This document shows positions 53,740 to 63,531 of a stretch of 64,000 bases of DNA, piece after piece. The position numbers and the translations under genes were made by a program. Under the pieces are notes generated by a model. It was not told where the DNA came from and ran no database searches. It saw only the letters and a list, made by a program, of their open reading frames with translations. Within the stretch, counting starts at the first letter, position 1. Every line of letters starts with the position of its first letter. The DNA comes from JAXLRU01 sp046330935 (lineage in GTDB: Bacteria; Actinomycetota; Actinomycetes; Actinomycetales; Kineosporiaceae), in assembly GCA_046330935.1 (NCBI GenBank), contig JAXLRU010000006.1, positions 124,001 to 188,000 of the forward strand. Direction: 5' to 3'.

Positions 53740-55401
53740 GTGCACGGACACAGCATGCTGCTCGTGGCGGCGACCATGGCGGCGGCGGCCCTGGGAGGGC
53801 CCCCCGCCCTGGCGGACGTGGGGCCCCCCGCCACCGGCGCCACCGCACAGGTGCGGGGAGTGCACGCGGGCGGGCCGGCACGGCGGTTCACCGTCGCCCC
53901 CGGCGCTGATCTGACGGTCCTCTTCACCGCGGTGCCGGGCCAGACCGTACGAGCCACCGTGAGCGAGGGGACCTACCCCGGCGCCTGCGCCGCCAGGGTG
54001 TGGCTCGTCTCCCCCTCGGGCACGGCTCTCACCGAGGCCGTCTGCGGCGGCCGCGGCGCGGCCCTGCCTGCGGTGACGGTGCGGGGCAGCGGCCTGCACG
54101 GGGTCCGCGTGGACAGCCAGGGGCGCGCCGGCGGATCGGTCACCGTCGCCGTCACGAGCACCGGTCCGACCACGATCACCCCGAACATCGGCGCCCGCGA
54201 GGTCGTCGTCGCGGCGGGGTCCTCCGCCGACCTGGCCTTCCGTTTCGAGGAGGGCGAGTTCGCCCACGTCGACCTGCTCGACCCCTCGCCGTGGGGCGCC
54301 GACGCCGCGCGCGCCGAGGTGATCGGGCCCGACGGCGTGGGCCTCGCCTGGGCCCTCGACCACACCGTCCCCCGTCGCTCGGGCGTCCACCGCGTGCACG
54401 TCGTCAACCCCGGGTCGGCACCCCGGCGGCTCGGCGTCGCCCTCGTCAAGGGGCGCGACGCGGCGGCGGCGCTCCAGCCGGGCGGCGCGGCGGTGCGGCT
54501 CGACCTCGACCTGCCCGGGCGGCAGGGGCGGCTGACGTTCCCCGCCACCGCGGGGGACCGCGTCCTGCTCGCGCCCTCCTGGCCCGGTGCCGCGCCGCCG
54601 GTGGCGAGCGCCCAGGTCCTCGGCCCCGACGGCGAGCCCTGGGCGTCGGTGTCACGCCTGGACACGACGGTCGACGTCGGCCCCACCGTGGCGACGTCGG
54701 GGGTCCAGACGCTCGTCGTGGACCTGCCGGGGACGGCGACCGGCACGCTCGAGCTCGCCGTTCGGCTGCTGCGCGACCCCGAGCCCGTGTCCGCCACGCT
54801 CGGGGTGCCCGTCACCCTGGAGGCCGCGCAGCCCTGGGCGGTGCCGTCCCTGACCCTCGACGTCACCCGCGGCGCGGGCTACGTCATGGCCTTCGAGTCG
54901 TCCCTGGACCTCGACGTCCGCGTCCTCGGGCCCCACGGCGAGCAGGTCGTCACGAACTGGCACTCCCCCCGGCAGCCCCTGCGGATGCCCGTGAGCGCCC
55001 ACGTGACGGGGCGCCACCGGATCCTGGTCGACCCTGCCGGGGGCACCACCGGCCCCGTCACCGTCACCCTCACCGCCATCCCCGACCGGGGCATCCGCCT
55101 CGGCGTGCCACGCAGCGTCGCGATCGGCGACGGCGACGAGTCGACGGTCGTCCTCGAGGTGGACCCGGAGCTGTCCGGCGCGCCACTCGCCGTGCACGTC
55201 ACCGGAAGCGACGCGGGGCCGCTCGCCGTCGGCCTCAACGCGGCAGGACGCCCGTGGGTGCGGCCAACGCTGCTGCTGCCCGCCGGGGACGCGACCGGCG
55301 TGCTGCCCGGGGTACCGTCACCAGGCCTGTACGAGCTGTGGGTGGTCAATCACGGCGCGGCCGGGACGTTCACGTTGACGCTGGAGGAGGAACGCCCGTG
55401 A
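53740..55401 (+). CDS. Secreted beta-sandwich repeat protein (second of tandem pair)
   Basis: Exported protein of 553 residues, paralog of the preceding gene along its whole length: VRGVHAGGPARRFTVAPG, DLTVLFTAVPGQTVRATVS, ITPNIGA, EGEFAHVDL and YELWVVNHGAAGTFTLTL. The signal peptide is short (HGHSMLLVAATMAAAALGG). The conserved cysteine pair (GACAAR and VCGGRG) is present. GGAGGC precedes the GTG at 53740. The stop overlaps the start of the FrnE-like gene (GTGA), so the secreted protein and a cytoplasmic thiol oxidoreductase are translationally coupled. Function unknown; ligand binding or wall association is possible. Confidence 0.82.
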   Translation: MHGHSMLLVAATMAAAALGGPPALADVGPPATGATAQVRGVHAGGPARRFTVAPGADLTVLFTAVPGQTVRATVSEGTYPGACAARVWLVSPSGTALTEAVCGGRGAALPAVTVRGSGLHGVRVDSQGRAGGSVTVAVTSTGPTTITPNIGAREVVVAAGSSADLAFRFEEGEFAHVDLLDPSPWGADAARAEVIGPDGVGLAWALDHTVPRRSGVHRVHVVNPGSAPRRLGVALVKGRDAAAALQPGGAAVRLDLDLPGRQGRLTFPATAGDRVLLAPSWPGAAPPVASAQVLGPDGEPWASVSRLDTTVDVGPTVATSGVQTLVVDLPGTATGTLELAVRLLRDPEPVSATLGVPVTLEAAQPWAVPSLTLDVTRGAGYVMAFESSLDLDVRVLGPHGEQVVTNWHSPRQPLRMPVSAHVTGRHRILVDPAGGTTGPVTVTLTAIPDRGIRLGVPRSVAIGDGDESTVVLEVDPELSGAPLAVHVTGSDAGPLAVGLNAAGRPWVRPTLLLPAGDATGVLPGVPSPGLYELWVVNHGAAGTFTLTLEEERP

Positions 55402-56036
55402 CGAGGATCGACGTCTGGTCGGACGTGGTGTGCCCCTGGTGCTACATCGGCAAGCGGCACCTGGAGCAGGCCCTGGCCGGCCTGCCCGACGCCGACGACG
55501 TCGAGGTGGTGTGGCACAGCTACCAGCTGGACCCGTCGGCACCGGTCGGGGGCGGCGGCTCGGTGGTGGCGTCGCTGGCCGAGAAGTACGGCGTCGGCAC
55601 CGCCCAGGTCCTCGTGATGCAGCAGCGGGTGACCGACGCCGCGGCCGCCGCCGGCCTGGAGTACCACCTGGAGCACACCCGCGACGGCAACAGCCTCGAC
55701 GCCCACCGCGTCCTGCACCTCGCCGCGTCCCGCGGCCTCCAGGCCGAGGTCAAGGAGCGCCTGTTCCGGGCGCACTTCACCGAGGGCGCCTCCGTCTTCG
55801 ACCACGAGGAGCTCACCCGGCTCGCCGTCGAGGCGGGCCTGGACGCCGAGGAGGTGCGCGGCGTCCTCGCGGGCGACGCCTACGCCGACGGCGTCGCGGC
55901 CGACCTCGCGCAGGCGCGCGCCTACGGCATCTCCTCGGTCCCGTTCTTCGTCGTCGACGCCCGCCTGGGCGTGGCCGGCGCCCAGCCTCCCGCGGTCCTG
56001 CGGCAGGCCATCGAGCAGGCGCGCGCCCAGGGCTGA
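55398..56036 (+). CDS. FrnE-like DsbA-family oxidoreductase
   Basis: Thioredoxin-fold protein of 212 residues in the DsbA/FrnE group. IDVWSDVVCPWCYIGKRHLEQAL carries the C12-P-W-C15 redox site in the family context. The helical insert includes NSLDAHRVLHLAASRG, and SSVPFFVVD contains the cis-proline. There is no signal peptide, so it acts in the cytoplasm, unlike classic DsbA. GGAGGAGGAA precedes the GTG, which overlaps the upstream stop. It converges with the PhoH gene across a hairpin. Disulfide isomerase or polyketide-related roles are known for relatives; the substrate here is unknown. Confidence 0.9.
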   Translation: MTRIDVWSDVVCPWCYIGKRHLEQALAGLPDADDVEVVWHSYQLDPSAPVGGGGSVVASLAEKYGVGTAQVLVMQQRVTDAAAAAGLEYHLEHTRDGNSLDAHRVLHLAASRGLQAEVKERLFRAHFTEGASVFDHEELTRLAVEAGLDAEEVRGVLAGDAYADGVAADLAQARAYGISSVPFFVVDARLGVAGAQPPAVLRQAIEQARAQG

Positions 56037-56047
56037 CGTCGGTACGG

Positions 56048-56083
56048 CGGCGGGGCGCCCCGGCGTGACCGGGGCGCCCGCCG
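56048..56083. terminator. Two-way hairpin between frnE-like and phoH genes
   Basis: The left arm (56048-56063, CGGCGGGGCGCCCCGG) pairs with the right arm (56069-56083, CCGGGGCGCCCGCCG) with a single-base bulge and a CGTGA loop. It fills the gap between the two convergent genes. Confidence 0.7.
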
Positions 56084-56088
56084 ACCTC

Positions 56089-57486
56089 TCAGGGCTCCAG
56101 ACCCTCGAGCATCTCCGTCACCAGCGCCGCCACGGGCGAGCGCTCCGAGCGGGTCAGCGTGACGTGGGCGAACAGCGGGTGGCCCTTCAACGCCTCGATC
56201 ACGGCCGCGACGCCGTCGTGGCGCCCCACCCGCAGGTTGTCGCGCTGGGCGACGTCGTGGGTGAGCACGACGCGGCTGTTCTGGCCGATCCGCGACAACA
56301 CCGTGAGCAGCACGTTGCGCTCCAGCGACTGCGCCTCGTCGACGATCACGAACGCGTCGTGCAGCGAGCGGCCGCGGATGTGGGTCAGGGGCAGGACCTC
56401 CAGCATCCCGCGGTCCATGACCTCCTCCACGACCTCCTGGGACACCAGCGCCCCGAGGGTGTCGAAGACGGCCTGCGCCCAGGGGTTCATCTTCTCGGCC
56501 TCGGAACCGGGCAGGTAGCCCAGCTCCTGGCCGCCGACGGCGTACAGGGGCCGGAAGACCATGATCTTGCGGTGCTGGTTGCGCTCCAGGACCGCCTCGA
56601 GCCCCGCGCACAGCGCGAGCGCCGACTTGCCCGTGCCGGCGCGGCCGCCCATCGACAGGATCCCGATCTCGGGGTCGAGGAGGAGGTCGATCGCGATCCG
56701 CTGCTCGGCGGAGCGGCCGTGGACGCCGAACACGTCGCGGTCGCCGCGCACGAGGCGGATCTGCTTGTCGGGGGTCACGCGGCCCAGCGCCGAGCCCCGC
56801 GGGCTGGAGATCACCAGCCCGGTGTGGCAGGGCAGCTCCCGGGCGAGGTCGTGGTCGAGGACGCCGTCGCCGTACAGCTCGGACATCGTCGCGGCGTCGA
56901 CGTCGAGGCTGGTCAGGCCAGTCCAGCCGGAGTCGGCGACCTGGCCCGCGCGGTACTCCTCGGCGTCCAGGCCCACGGCCGAGGCCTTGACCCGCATGGG
57001 GAGGTCCTTGCTGACGAGCGTCACCTGGCGGCCCTCGTCGGCGAGGTTCTTCGCGACGGCGAGGATCCGGGTGTCCTCGTCTGCCAGCCGGAACCCGGCG
57101 GGCAGCACCGACAGGTCCACGTGGTTGAGCTCCACCCGCAGGCTGCCGCCCGCCTCGCCCAGGGGCAGCGGGGCGTCGAGGCGGCCGTGCTCCAGGCGCA
57201 TGTCGTCGAGCAGGCGCAGGGCCTCGCGGGCGAAGTAGCCCAGCTCGGGGTGGTTGCGCTTGGCCTCCAGCTCGGTGATCACCACGAGCGGGAGGACGAC
57301 CTCGTGTTCGGCGAAGCGCTGCACCGCCCGCGGATCGGCGAGCAGGACGGAGGTGTCGAGGACGTAGGTGCGCCGGGAGAGGTCCGGGCCGGGTGGCGCC
57401 TGCCCCTCGGTCGGCGCCGCCAGGCCCGGGTCGGGGCTGGTGGCGGCGGCGTGCGGGGACCGATCGGGGCGGAGCTCACTGGGCAC
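56089..57486 (-). CDS. PIN-PhoH two-domain ATPase/RNase (PhoH2 type)
   Basis: Protein of 465 residues joining an N-terminal PIN nuclease domain (~40-170) to a PhoH ATPase (~235-460). PIN landmarks: YVLDTSVLLADP with the first acidic residue, VITELEAKR, and VTLVSKDLPMRVKA. PhoH has Walker A GRAGTGKSAL (~280) and Walker B FVIVDEAQ, plus MVFRPLYAVGGQELGYLPGS. In mycobacteria this fusion (PhoH2) is an RNA helicase/RNase. A good GGAGGGAGG precedes the GTG at 57486. No separate antitoxin-like gene was seen upstream; the next gene ends 217 nt away. Confidence 0.93.
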   Translation of the reverse strand: MPSELRPDRSPHAAATSPDPGLAAPTEGQAPPGPDLSRRTYVLDTSVLLADPRAVQRFAEHEVVLPLVVITELEAKRNHPELGYFAREALRLLDDMRLEHGRLDAPLPLGEAGGSLRVELNHVDLSVLPAGFRLADEDTRILAVAKNLADEGRQVTLVSKDLPMRVKASAVGLDAEEYRAGQVADSGWTGLTSLDVDAATMSELYGDGVLDHDLARELPCHTGLVISSPRGSALGRVTPDKQIRLVRGDRDVFGVHGRSAEQRIAIDLLLDPEIGILSMGGRAGTGKSALALCAGLEAVLERNQHRKIMVFRPLYAVGGQELGYLPGSEAEKMNPWAQAVFDTLGALVSQEVVEEVMDRGMLEVLPLTHIRGRSLHDAFVIVDEAQSLERNVLLTVLSRIGQNSRVVLTHDVAQRDNLRVGRHDGVAAVIEALKGHPLFAHVTLTRSERSPVAALVTEMLEGLEP

Positions 57487-57703
57487 GGGGGGCCTCCCTC
57501 CGCCGGGACGCGCCGCGCCCCGGCTTGCTCGGTGACGGCTACCGGAACCGGGCCCGCGACGGGCCGGACCGGCCCGTAACCCGCACTGTCGTGCGGTCTG
57601 CGTCGCGCATCGCGGGCCTCCCGGACGCCGGGGGTGGGCCCGGCGCCGTCGCCGACGCTACCTGCCCACCCCCGGCCCCGCACAGCCTTGACACGCGGGT
57701 CGT

Positions 57704-58684
57704 TCAGTCCCGAGCGGCATCCAGCGAGCGCCGGCTGACGACCGAGGCGCCACTCTTCGTGATCGCCGTCTTGGCGCCGGCGACCCCCGCCTGAGCGCCT
57801 GCGGCGGTGAACGCCAACCACAGCCGCTCGGCCGTGGCCTGCCAGAACACGGTGCCCGAGCCGACCCCTCCGGCGATGGTGAAACCCGTCTCGGTGATGG
57901 TGGCGACGTAGAGGTTGGGCATCGAGGCGCCCACGGGGGTGAGCTGGACCATCAGGGTGTCGGCCTGCGGCGGGGTGGCCGTCGCGTCGGCGCGCTGGAT
58001 GGCGGCCAGGTAGTCGGCGGGCAGGGTCACGGTGGCCGTGCCGCCACTCAGCGTCACCTTGCCGTTGACCGTGTGCGCGCCGTTCTGCGACGACGAGACG
58101 GGGGCGTAGCCGAGCTCGTCGTCCACCGTGGGCACGCCGACCCAGCTGCGCAGGGCCATGGCGTTGCCGTCGAGGTAGGCGTCGCCGGTGGCCTGGATCG
58201 CGAGCCCGGCACCGGAGTTGCCCGCCACGGCCAGCAGCGCGGGCAGGCTCGCGTTCCACGTGTCGCACTTGATCGCGGTGTTGCGCACGCCCATCGCCCA
58301 CAGGGCACCACCGGTGCCGGCGGTCGACCCCCAGTTGGTCACCTGCGCGCCCCAGCTGTCCTTGGTCATCGTCCGCGCGAGCAGTCCCATGGCCCCGCCG
58401 TCGCCGGTGAGCAGCATGGCGCGGCCGCTGGCCGCCTTGACCGAGATGTCGAAGGCACCGGAGGTGCACGTGGAGACGAGGGCGGTCCGGGCGTTGCCGC
58501 CGTTGTTGAGCTCTCCGACCCGCAGGGTCGTCGCGGCGGCCTCGGCGGGTCCCGCCTTCGCCACCCCGAGGACACCGGCCCCGGCGATCGCCCCGAGGGT
58601 CAGCAGGGCGCGGCGGCGGGCGGTGGTGTCACCCGTGACGACGTCGTCGGCGTGGGTGGCAGCGGCGTGGGTGGTGTCGGTCAC
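57704..58684 (-). CDS. Tat-exported protein with tail-fibre-like C-terminal domain
   Basis: Secreted protein of 326 residues. Residues ~22-55 form a twin-arginine-type signal (TARRRALLTLGAIAGAGVLG, cleavage near AEAAA). The middle is a Gly/Ala-rich region of short strands (NGGNARTALVSTCTSGAFD, LLTGDGGAMGLLA, GDAYLDGNAMALRSW). The C-terminus (HTVNGKVTLSGGTATVTLP, then LTPVGASMPNLYVA and GFTIAGG) resembles a domain common in phage tail fibres and secreted bacterial proteins, usually trimeric. GGGAGGA precedes the GTG at 58684. No prophage genes are nearby. Function unknown. Confidence 0.78.
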   Translation of the reverse strand: MTDTTHAAATHADDVVTGDTTARRRALLTLGAIAGAGVLGVAKAGPAEAAATTLRVGELNNGGNARTALVSTCTSGAFDISVKAASGRAMLLTGDGGAMGLLARTMTKDSWGAQVTNWGSTAGTGGALWAMGVRNTAIKCDTWNASLPALLAVAGNSGAGLAIQATGDAYLDGNAMALRSWVGVPTVDDELGYAPVSSSQNGAHTVNGKVTLSGGTATVTLPADYLAAIQRADATATPPQADTLMVQLTPVGASMPNLYVATITETGFTIAGGVGSGTVFWQATAERLWLAFTAAGAQAGVAGAKTAITKSGASVVSRRSLDAARD

Positions 58685-58883
58685 GGGGGTCCTCCCGGAT
58701 GTCCGTGGGCGAGGGCAGGACGCGTACGACGGGCGTGCGCGCGCGTGGGGACGATGCGGTATCGGCCGCGACGCGCGGTCCTTGAGCCGTTCACGGGTCC
58801 GTTCGGGTGGGCCGGGCACGCCGGGTGACCCGAAGGGGCCGAACGGGTGACCCGAACGGCCGACGGGGAGGTGCCGGGGAGTC

Positions 58884-59645
58884 TCAGCCGCCGAAGCGGC
58901 GCTCCCGATCGGCGTAGGAGCGCAGGGCGCGCAGGAAGTCGGTGCGGCGGAAGTCGGGCCACAGCGCTTCGCAGAAGTAGAACTCGCTGTGCGCGCTCTG
59001 CCACATGAGGAAGCCCGACAGCCGCTGCTCCCCCGAGGTGCGGATGACGAGCTCGGGGTCGGGCTGCCCGCGGGTGTAGAGGTGTTCGGCGATGTGCTCG
59101 ACGTCGAGGATCTCGGCCAGTTCCTCGATGGACGTCCCGGACGCCGCGGCCTCCAGCAGCAGCGAGCGCACGGCGTCGGCGATCTCGCGCCGCCCTCCGT
59201 AGCCGATGGCCACGTTCACGTGCAGACCCTCGACGTCGCGCGTGGCCGCCTCGTACTCCTTGAGCCGGGCGGGCAGCGGGTCGGGCAGCAGGTCGAGCGC
59301 GCCGACGGGGTGCACCTTCCAGCGCCGGGGCGCGGCGATCGAGGCGACGGCGTCGTCGATGATCGTGAGCAGGGCGTCGAGTTCGGGCTTGGGCCTGGCG
59401 AAGTTGTCGGTGGACAGCAGCCACAGGGTGACCACTTCGACGCCGACGTCCTCGCACCAGCCGAGGAAGTCGAGGATCCGCGCCGCTCCCGCCCGGTGCC
59501 CGGTGGCCGTGTCGGTGCGGGACAGCTTGGCCCAGCGCCGGTTGCCGTCGAGGATCACCCCGACGTGACGCGGGACGGCCGAGGGACCGAGGCGCCGCGA
59601 CAGCCGCCGCTCGTAGGCGGCGTACATGGCCTCGCGGATGCGCAC
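58884..59645 (-). CDS. Cis-prenyltransferase (UppS/Z-FPP synthase family)
   Basis: Makes cis-polyprenyl diphosphate for wall-lipid carriers, 253 residues. HVGVILDGNRRWAK holds the catalytic Asp (~33) with the GNRRW pyrophosphate loop. TLWLLSTDNFARP is the elongation face, and VIRTSGEQRLSGF and WPDFRRTDFLRAL close the active site. M. tuberculosis has two such enzymes; placement next to the hemolysin III and DUF255 genes resembles Rv1086, the short-chain (Z)-farnesyl diphosphate synthase. Product length cannot be told from the sequence. GTG at 59645 with AAGGAGGT 4 nt upstream; an ATG six codons later is less well placed. Confidence 0.92.
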   Translation of the reverse strand: MRIREAMYAAYERRLSRRLGPSAVPRHVGVILDGNRRWAKLSRTDTATGHRAGAARILDFLGWCEDVGVEVVTLWLLSTDNFARPKPELDALLTIIDDAVASIAAPRRWKVHPVGALDLLPDPLPARLKEYEAATRDVEGLHVNVAIGYGGRREIADAVRSLLLEAAASGTSIEELAEILDVEHIAEHLYTRGQPDPELVIRTSGEQRLSGFLMWQSAHSEFYFCEALWPDFRRTDFLRALRSYADRERRFGG

Positions 59646-59881
59646 CCGACCTCCTTCGACAGGCTCGGTGCGGCCCCGCGGCGCGCGGGCGGGCGCGGGG
59701 ACGATTCGGACGCGGACGGCGACCCGGGCGTGCCGGGCCGCGCCCACGGTACCTGCCGCGTCGGCCGCGCGGGAGCCGCCCGCCGTGGTGAGGGCGTGAG
59801 GATTCCCACCGTGCCGCGCCCCGTCGGCGCGCACCCGCGGAGCTGAACCTACGTGGCAGTAGGTTCGGCGGCGGCGGCGGC

Positions 59882-59887
59882 TAGGCT
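59882..59887 (+). promoter_or_regulatory. Leaderless-type -10 box of the hemolysin III gene
   Basis: TAGGCT, then GCGCCC, then ATG at 59894. Exactly the 6-nt spacing seen at sdhC and deoC. Confidence 0.55.
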
Positions 59888-59893
59888 GCGCCC

Positions 59894-60592
59894 ATGCTGG
59901 ACGAGCGCAGGGACGACCTGGAAGCCGCGCTGGAGCAGCGGCTGGAGTCGGTGCCGGCCGCGGTGCGGCCGAGGCTGCGCGGGTGGCTGCACGCGGGCGC
60001 CTTCCCGCTCAGCCTGGCCTCGGGGATCGCGCTGGTGATCCTCGCCTCGGGCCGGCGCGAGGTGATCGCCTCGGCCGTGTTCGCCGTGACGGCGATCTTC
60101 CTGTTCGGGACCAGCGCCGTCTACCACCGGGGCGACTGGTCGCCGCGGGTGAAGTCGATCCTCAAGCGCTGGGACCACGCGAACATCTTCCTGATCATCG
60201 CGGGCACCTACACCCCGTTCACCGAGCTCCTGCTCCCCCGGGGGCAGGCCCGGACGCTGTTGTGGATCATCTGGTCGGGGGCGGTGGCCGGGGCCGCCTT
60301 CCGGGTGCTGTGGCTGCAGGCGCCCCGCTGGCTGTACGTGCCCGTCTACGTGGCCATGGGGTGGGTGGCCGTGGCGTACCTGCCGGGGTTCCTGAACGGC
60401 GGCGGCGTGGCCGTCCTCGTCCTGATCGTCGTCGGCGGCCTGCTGTACACCCTCGGCGGGATCGTCTACGGCACGAAGTGGCCCGATCCCAGCCCGGCCT
60501 GGTTCGGCTTCCACGAGATCTTCCACGCGTTCACGATCGCCGCGTTCGCCACGCACACCGTGGCGGTGTGGCTGGCGGTGCTGCAGCACTGA
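59894..60592 (+). CDS. Hemolysin III/PAQR-family membrane protein
   Basis: Seven-helix membrane protein of 232 residues in the YqfA/PAQR superfamily. Conserved metal-site residues are visible: SAVYHRGDW after helix two, the helix NIFLIIAGTYTPF, and HEIFHAFTIAAFATHTV with two histidines in the last helices. Bacterial members are not firmly shown to lyse cells; hydrolase activity on lipids has been proposed for PAQR folds. The ATG is fixed by a -10 box 6 nt upstream. Divergent from the cis-prenyltransferase gene, as in mycobacteria. Confidence 0.92.
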   Translation: MLDERRDDLEAALEQRLESVPAAVRPRLRGWLHAGAFPLSLASGIALVILASGRREVIASAVFAVTAIFLFGTSAVYHRGDWSPRVKSILKRWDHANIFLIIAGTYTPFTELLLPRGQARTLLWIIWSGAVAGAAFRVLWLQAPRWLYVPVYVAMGWVAVAYLPGFLNGGGVAVLVLIVVGGLLYTLGGIVYGTKWPDPSPAWFGFHEIFHAFTIAAFATHTVAVWLAVLQH

Positions 60593-60622
60593 CGTGCCGC
60601 GGGGCCCGCGCCCCGCGGCACG
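60593..60622. terminator. Perfect 13-bp hairpin between convergent genes
   Basis: CGTGCCGCGGGGC (60593-60605) pairs fully with GCCCCGCGGCACG (60610-60622), loop CCGC. It begins immediately after the hemolysin III stop and sits 16 nt before the end of the convergent gene, so it can serve both. Confidence 0.75.
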
Positions 60623-60638
60623 CCGGTGCCGCCCGTGC

Positions 60639-61223
60639 TCACGCGCCGTCGGCGGGCGTCGCGGCGGTGCCGCCCGGACCGGCCGCGCGAACCCGTTCCA
60701 CCTGGTCCATCGCCTGGCGCAGGTCGGCCAGCCACGATCCGGCGTTGTCGCCGACGAGCCGCACGCACCAGGCGAGCGCGTGCGCCCGGGAGCGGGCCAC
60801 ACCCGCCTCGACGAGGGTGTCGAGCACCAGCCGCTCGGGCTGGCGCAGCCGGGTCATGACGGGGACGGCGAGGTGGGTGAACAGCTCCTCCGAGCCGCCC
60901 ACCCGCGCACCCCAGGCGACCTTGCGGCCGTAGCGGTGCTCGGCCTCGCGGGCGACGCCGATCCGCGCGCTCCGGGTCTCCTCGCGCCAACGGGCGAGCG
61001 CCCCCGCCTCGGCCTGGGCCTGGAGGGCTGCCCGGGCGTCGTCCCCGGCGTCGGAGGTCGGCGCGGTCTCGTCCTGGAGGGCGGGGGCGGGGAGGGTGAC
61101 GAGGACGACGATCTCCTCGCGGTCGACCCGCACGTCGGCGGGGGCGACCTCGGTCCACGCCTGCGGCAGGCGGGTGGAGAACCACGCCGCCACGGCGTCC
61201 TGACTGATCTCTGATTTACTCAT
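60639..61223 (-). CDS. Uncharacterized actinobacterial protein
   Basis: Cytoplasmic protein of 194 residues that I do not recognise. It has two parts. Residues 1-110 are mixed, with acidic patches (AWTEVAPADVRVDREEIVVLVTLP) and a helical Arg/Glu-rich stretch (ALARWREETRSARIGVAREAEHRYG). Residues 125-185 are helical and basic (LFTHLAVPVMTRLRQPERLVLDTLVEAG, ARSRAHALAWCVRLV), resembling a small helix-loop-helix DNA-binding or dimerisation unit. The ATG at 61223 lies in a local A/T-rich stretch (AGTAAATCAGAGATCAGTC), unusual for this genome and possibly part of the promoter of a leaderless mRNA. It lies 69 nt upstream of nothing on its own strand and converges on the hemolysin III gene. Confidence 0.7.
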   Translation of the reverse strand: MSKSEISQDAVAAWFSTRLPQAWTEVAPADVRVDREEIVVLVTLPAPALQDETAPTSDAGDDARAALQAQAEAGALARWREETRSARIGVAREAEHRYGRKVAWGARVGGSEELFTHLAVPVMTRLRQPERLVLDTLVEAGVARSRAHALAWCVRLVGDNAGSWLADLRQAMDQVERVRAAGPGGTAATPADGA

Positions 61224-61292
61224 GCAACGATGATTACTCGCTTACACGAGCAAGGCGAGGCCGCGAGCCGTCGTTCCGCCCAGGGCGTACCG

Positions 61293-63437
<2,145 letters not shown>

Positions 63438-63531
63438 GGTTTCAGCCTCGCACGGCCACCCGGCCGCGCGAGCGCGCGGCGCCACCTGAGGAGACCGCGC
63501 CGGCCGGGCTACCGACGCAGCGCCCGCCGGC

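Noticed and set aside
57704..58684. Prophage tail gene
   Set aside because: Only the C-terminal domain resembles tail fibres. A Tat signal is present and no other phage gene, integrase or attachment repeat is nearby.
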